Assembly (NCBI GenBank): GCA_029255645.1
Contig: JANLJE010000044.1
Span: 1 to 38,474 of the forward strand
Direction: 5' to 3'
Source: Comamonadaceae bacterium
GTDB taxonomy: Bacteria; Pseudomonadota; Gammaproteobacteria; Burkholderiales; Rhodocyclaceae
Length of the DNA: 38,474 nucleotides
A model generated the notes under the pieces. That model saw only the letters and a program-made list of their open reading frames with translations. It did not search any database and was not told the origin of the DNA. Of this stretch, positions 35,900-38,474 are shown one piece after another (position 1 is the stretch's first letter; each line of letters starts with the position of its first letter). The position numbers and the translations under genes are program-made.

Positions 35900-36358
35900 A
35901 TGAACAGCACTAAAAAACCGTTCCTGGTCATTGCCACCGTGCTTTTCACGGTGATGACCATATCAGTCAACCCTGCTGGCGCGCAGGCAGAATCCGCAAA
36001 GCCGATGGCGCTACGTGGTGTGATGGACAAATTAGGCCGCGACATGCAAGCCATTACAGGCGCAATTTCCAAGGAAGAGTGGGCGGTGGTTGCCGAGTTG
36101 GCGCCGAAGATTGCCAACCACGCAGAGCCTCCCGTCGCGGAAAAAATGCGCATTCTTGCTTGGCTCGGAACCGATGCTGGGAAGTTTCGCAGCCACGATG
36201 GGCAGACGCACGAATCTGCTACAGCTATGGGCGACGCAGCCAAGCGTGGTGATGGTCTAGCCGTTATCTCTGCTTTTTCGAAGGTGCAACAAAGCTGTCT
36301 CATTTGTCATCAGAGCTTCCGTAAGCCGTTCCTGGAGCATTTCTATGAAAACCGATGA
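35900..36358 (+). CDS. Class II cytochrome c (cytochrome c'/c-556-like), periplasmic
   Basis: A 152-residue precursor. The signal peptide runs from MNSTKKPFLVIATVLFTVMT to cleavage after AGAQA. The mature protein is a predicted four-helix bundle with its single heme motif close to the C terminus, QQSCLICHQSFRKPF, the arrangement of class II cytochromes c. An ATG at 35852 overlaps the ATPase stop, but it would bury the signal peptide; 35900, with AAGAGG just before it, is preferred. The end overlaps the start of the outer membrane channel gene by 14 bp, so it belongs to the efflux operon. A heme protein here is unexpected; electron transfer, NO or ligand binding are all possible. Confidence 0.85.
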   Translation: MNSTKKPFLVIATVLFTVMTISVNPAGAQAESAKPMALRGVMDKLGRDMQAITGAISKEEWAVVAELAPKIANHAEPPVAEKMRILAWLGTDAGKFRSHDGQTHESATAMGDAAKRGDGLAVISAFSKVQQSCLICHQSFRKPFLEHFYENR

Positions 36359-37856
36359 CCTGACTTGCACGGGCCAATGCACGAAACCCAGTCAAAGTCC
36401 AGCCAAAGCCCTGACATCTCTCGCACTTGTTGGTTTGTTGGCTGGTTGTGCGGTCGGGCCTGACTTCAAACGCCCCGAAGCGCCGACTACATCCAAATAC
36501 ACCGTTGCCACCATGCCAGCGCAAACCGCCTTGTCCACAATCCCCTTGGGGGAAGTGCAAACCCTCCGGGTCGGTCGGGAGGTCAGTTCGGAATGGTGGC
36601 ACAGCCTGGGGTCATACAGACTCGATGCACTGATTGCATTGGCTTTACAAAACAGTCCCACGTTAGCCTCCGCAAAATCGACACTGCGGCAGGCGCAGGA
36701 GCTTCATGCTGCGCAAGCGGGATCAACGCGCTACCCCCAAGTCGATGCGAGTATCGGTGCGCAACGCCAACGCATGAGCTCCAGCGGTCTCGGATTGGCC
36801 GGCGAGGCACGTGAGTTCAGTCTTTACAACACCAGTGTTGGCGTAAATTACCGCCTCGACTTGGCCGGAGGGAATCGTCGTGCGCTGGAAGCGCTGGCCG
36901 CTCGTGTGGACTACCGGAGCCATGAACTGGCGGGCGCGCAACTGACCCTTGCGGCAAATATCACCACCACCGCCATTGTCCGAGCAAAACTCGCGGGTCA
37001 GCTTGCGGCCACCAAAGCGATGGTCGAAGCACAGGACGAGCAGATCAATGTCACCCGCGAGCGGGTGCGTTTTGGTCAAGCAGCACCGGACGAACTGCTT
37101 GCACAGCAAACGCAGACCGAACAGACTCGTTCTGGACTACCCCTGTTGCTCAAGCAACTGCAACAAAGTGAGCATCTTCTGGCTACGCTTTCCGGCCAGG
37201 CCCCTGGTGACGCGAAGGTGCCGGATTTCACTTTGGCCGAGTTCAAACTGCCCACCGAATTGCCTCTTGTGATGCCTTCTGATCTGGTGCGCAGACGGCC
37301 TGATATTCAGGCGGCAGAAGCATTGCTTCACGCGGCGAATGCCGAATATGGGGTGGCGATCGCCAAGCTGTATCCACAAATCAACCTCAGTGCAAACCTT
37401 GGCTCACAAGCACTCACAACCGGGGCTCTTTTTGGCGGCAACTCTGCTGTTTGGAGTGTGCTGGGGCAGTTGACCCAGCCACTATTCAATCCGGGACTAC
37501 CCGCAGAAAAACGGGCATCGCTGGCGGCATTGGATGCCGCAGCGGAAAATTATCAGGGCGTTGTGCTCGACGCTCTGCGCAACGTGGCGGACACATTGAG
37601 CGCACTGGAGCACGATGCACAGGCATTGAGTTCACTCGCGTTTGCAGACTCAACTGCACAGTCTTCCCTTGAATCCACGGGGCGTCAGTATGCGCTTGGC
37701 GCAGCCAGCTACACGCAATTGCTGATTGCAAGGCAGCAGGCTCAACAAAATAGCATTGCCTTGGTCGCAGCGCAGGCGCAACGACTTGCCGATAGTGCCG
37801 CTCTATTTCAGGCGATGGGTGGTGGTTATGATGGAATGAAGGTCAAGCCTTACTGA
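36345..37856 (+). CDS. Outer membrane efflux lipoprotein, OprM/NodT family
   Basis: A 503-residue TolC-like channel. The lipoprotein signal ends in LALVGLLAGC, giving a lipidated Cys near residue 35, followed by AVGPDFKRPEAP, the hallmark of OprM/NodT-type proteins. Two outer membrane efflux repeats follow (about 90-290 and 310-495), with LPSDLVRRRPDIQAAE-type motif seen as VMPSDLVRRRPDIQAAEALL and LYPQINLSANLGS. It supplies the outer membrane duct for the ABC exporter. Its last 14 bp overlap the 3' end of the convergent resolvase gene, so the cargo abuts the transposition module without spare DNA. Confidence 0.93.
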   Translation: MKTDDLTCTGQCTKPSQSPAKALTSLALVGLLAGCAVGPDFKRPEAPTTSKYTVATMPAQTALSTIPLGEVQTLRVGREVSSEWWHSLGSYRLDALIALALQNSPTLASAKSTLRQAQELHAAQAGSTRYPQVDASIGAQRQRMSSSGLGLAGEAREFSLYNTSVGVNYRLDLAGGNRRALEALAARVDYRSHELAGAQLTLAANITTTAIVRAKLAGQLAATKAMVEAQDEQINVTRERVRFGQAAPDELLAQQTQTEQTRSGLPLLLKQLQQSEHLLATLSGQAPGDAKVPDFTLAEFKLPTELPLVMPSDLVRRRPDIQAAEALLHAANAEYGVAIAKLYPQINLSANLGSQALTTGALFGGNSAVWSVLGQLTQPLFNPGLPAEKRASLAALDAAAENYQGVVLDALRNVADTLSALEHDAQALSSLAFADSTAQSSLESTGRQYALGAASYTQLLIARQQAQQNSIALVAAQAQRLADSAALFQAMGGGYDGMKVKPY

Positions 37857-38472
37857 GCAACTTCGTTCCGTCGGAACGCAACTGACCGGAGGGTGAAATA
37901 TGCCGATACAAGGTCTGCCGGGTAATCCCGAGTTCCTGGCACAAATCGCTGACCTTGGTTTCCGGCTGCCCCATCGCTGCCATCGCCAGGCGCAGCTTGG
38001 CTGCGGTCATCTTGAACGGCCGCCCGCCCTTCCTGCCGCGCGCCCGCGCCGACGCCAGCCCCGCGATGGTCCGTTCGGCGATCAGTTCACGCTCGAACTC
38101 GGCCAGTGCTGCGAAGATGCCGAAGACCAGCTTGCCGGCGGCGGTTGTGGTGTCGATTGCCGCACCATGGCCGGTCAGCACCTTGAGGCCGATGCCATGT
38201 CCAGTCAGGTCATGTACGGTGTTGATCAGATGCCGCAGGTCGCGGCCGAGCCGATCCAGCTTCCACACCACCAGCGTATCGCCATCGCGTAGCGCTTTCA
38301 GACAGCTTGCCAAACCGGGCCGATCCTCGCGCTTCCCGGACGCTTGATCCTCGTAGAGATGTGCCGGATCGACGCCGGCAGCAATCAGCGCGTCGCGCTG
38401 CAAATCGGTCGCTTGAGAGCCGTCCGCCTTCGATACCCGCATGTAGCCGATCAGCACCTTTTCACCCGTCAC
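37843..38472 (-). CDS. tniR: TniR-type resolvase of the Tn402/Tn5053 family
   Basis: A serine recombinase of up to 209 residues; the start is uncertain because the window ends 2 bp upstream of the GTG at 38472. Other starts are a GTG at 38457 (giving VLIGYMRVSK) or one beyond the edge. The catalytic Ser is in GYMRVSKADGSQ; VVWKLDRLGRDLRHLINTVH and AERTIAGLASARARGRKGGR are resolvase motifs; the helix-turn-helix is KVSDLCQELGITRQTLYRHI. The LQRDALIAAGVDPAHLYEDQ stretch is characteristic of TniR from Tn5053/Tn402-like elements. The res site and tniQ, tniB, tniA are expected to the right. It converges with the efflux channel gene, overlapping 14 bp. Confidence 0.88.
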   Translation of the reverse strand: MTGEKVLIGYMRVSKADGSQATDLQRDALIAAGVDPAHLYEDQASGKREDRPGLASCLKALRDGDTLVVWKLDRLGRDLRHLINTVHDLTGHGIGLKVLTGHGAAIDTTTAAGKLVFGIFAALAEFERELIAERTIAGLASARARGRKGGRPFKMTAAKLRLAMAAMGQPETKVSDLCQELGITRQTLYRHISPSGQLRSDGTKLLSKA

Positions 38473-38474
38473 GT

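Larger units (their letters stand above)
30008..38474. mobile_element. Composite mobile region: Tn21-type element interrupted by a Tn402/Tn5053-type transposon
   Basis: The region begins with a 38-bp Tn21-subgroup terminal repeat and extends to the window edge. It contains tnpR, a toxin-antitoxin module and a decayed tnpA of the outer element, then the 25-bp end, efflux cargo and TniR-type resolvase of an inner element. G+C content drops visibly, most clearly over the inner cargo. The right ends of both elements lie outside the window. Confidence 0.85.
31946..38474. mobile_element. Tn402/Tn5053-type transposon with ABC efflux cargo (right end outside window)
   Basis: Bounded on the left by the 25-bp end and containing, in order, a TetR regulator, membrane fusion protein, ABC permease, ABC ATPase, class II cytochrome c, outer membrane channel and a TniR-type resolvase. 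In Tn5053 the cargo (mer) lies at the same place next to tniR, with res and tniQ, tniB, tniA beyond. Those genes would be right of the window. Confidence 0.78.

Overview
The window looks like a chromosomal segment of a high-G+C betaproteobacterium, most likely of the Rhodocyclaceae (Azospira/Dechlorosoma type). This is inferred from gene content: polyhydroxyalkanoate synthase, cytochrome bd, an octaheme cytochrome and several c-di-GMP/chemotaxis proteins. It has not been tested by a search. At about position 30008 the chromosomal DNA ends at a Tn21-type transposon terminus. From there to the right edge the window is mobile DNA, and its cargo is visibly more AT-rich.

Left part (338-19708). Topoisomerase IV is encoded by parE-parC on the minus strand. 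Next come glmS and a nucleotide-sugar (UDP-glucuronate) epimerase on the plus strand. A carbon-storage neighbourhood follows: PHA synthase, thiol peroxidase, a GT4 glycosyltransferase, a CHAD-domain protein and a phasin-like protein. A signalling pair, EAL-CBS-GGDEF followed by a methyl-accepting chemotaxis protein, comes next. Then there is a parvulin isomerase preceded by bolA and a remnant of a YciI-like gene.

Respiratory cluster (19935-28435). A nine-gene minus-strand operon, cydP-cydA-cydB-Rieske-NifX-like-cydX-ybgE-octaheme cytochrome-cytochrome b, combines a quinol oxidase with an orphan bc1-type Rieske protein, a His-rich NifX-like protein and an OTR-type octaheme reductase with a probable quinol-linked membrane partner. 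A divergent sigma-54 activator with a Cys-bearing PAS domain faces it. A -24/-12 promoter candidate lies just before cydP, and an inverted repeat sits about 110 bp upstream of that promoter. The arrangement suggests that the whole electron-transfer set is switched on together by a redox or respiratory signal. An MFS transporter gene follows.

Mobile region (30008-38474). A Tn21-subgroup element is represented by a 38-bp terminal repeat, tnpR, a mntA-hepT toxin-antitoxin pair with a third co-translated gene, and a tnpA with a large internal deletion. The tnpA remnant is cut by the 25-bp end of a Tn402/Tn5053-type transposon. That second element carries a TetR-controlled tripartite ABC efflux operon (membrane fusion protein, FtsX/MacB-type permease, ATPase, class II cytochrome c, outer membrane channel). 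It ends in the window with a TniR-type resolvase; the remaining tni genes would lie beyond the right edge. I regard this efflux-plus-cytochrome cargo and the composite cyd operon as the two most unusual systems here.
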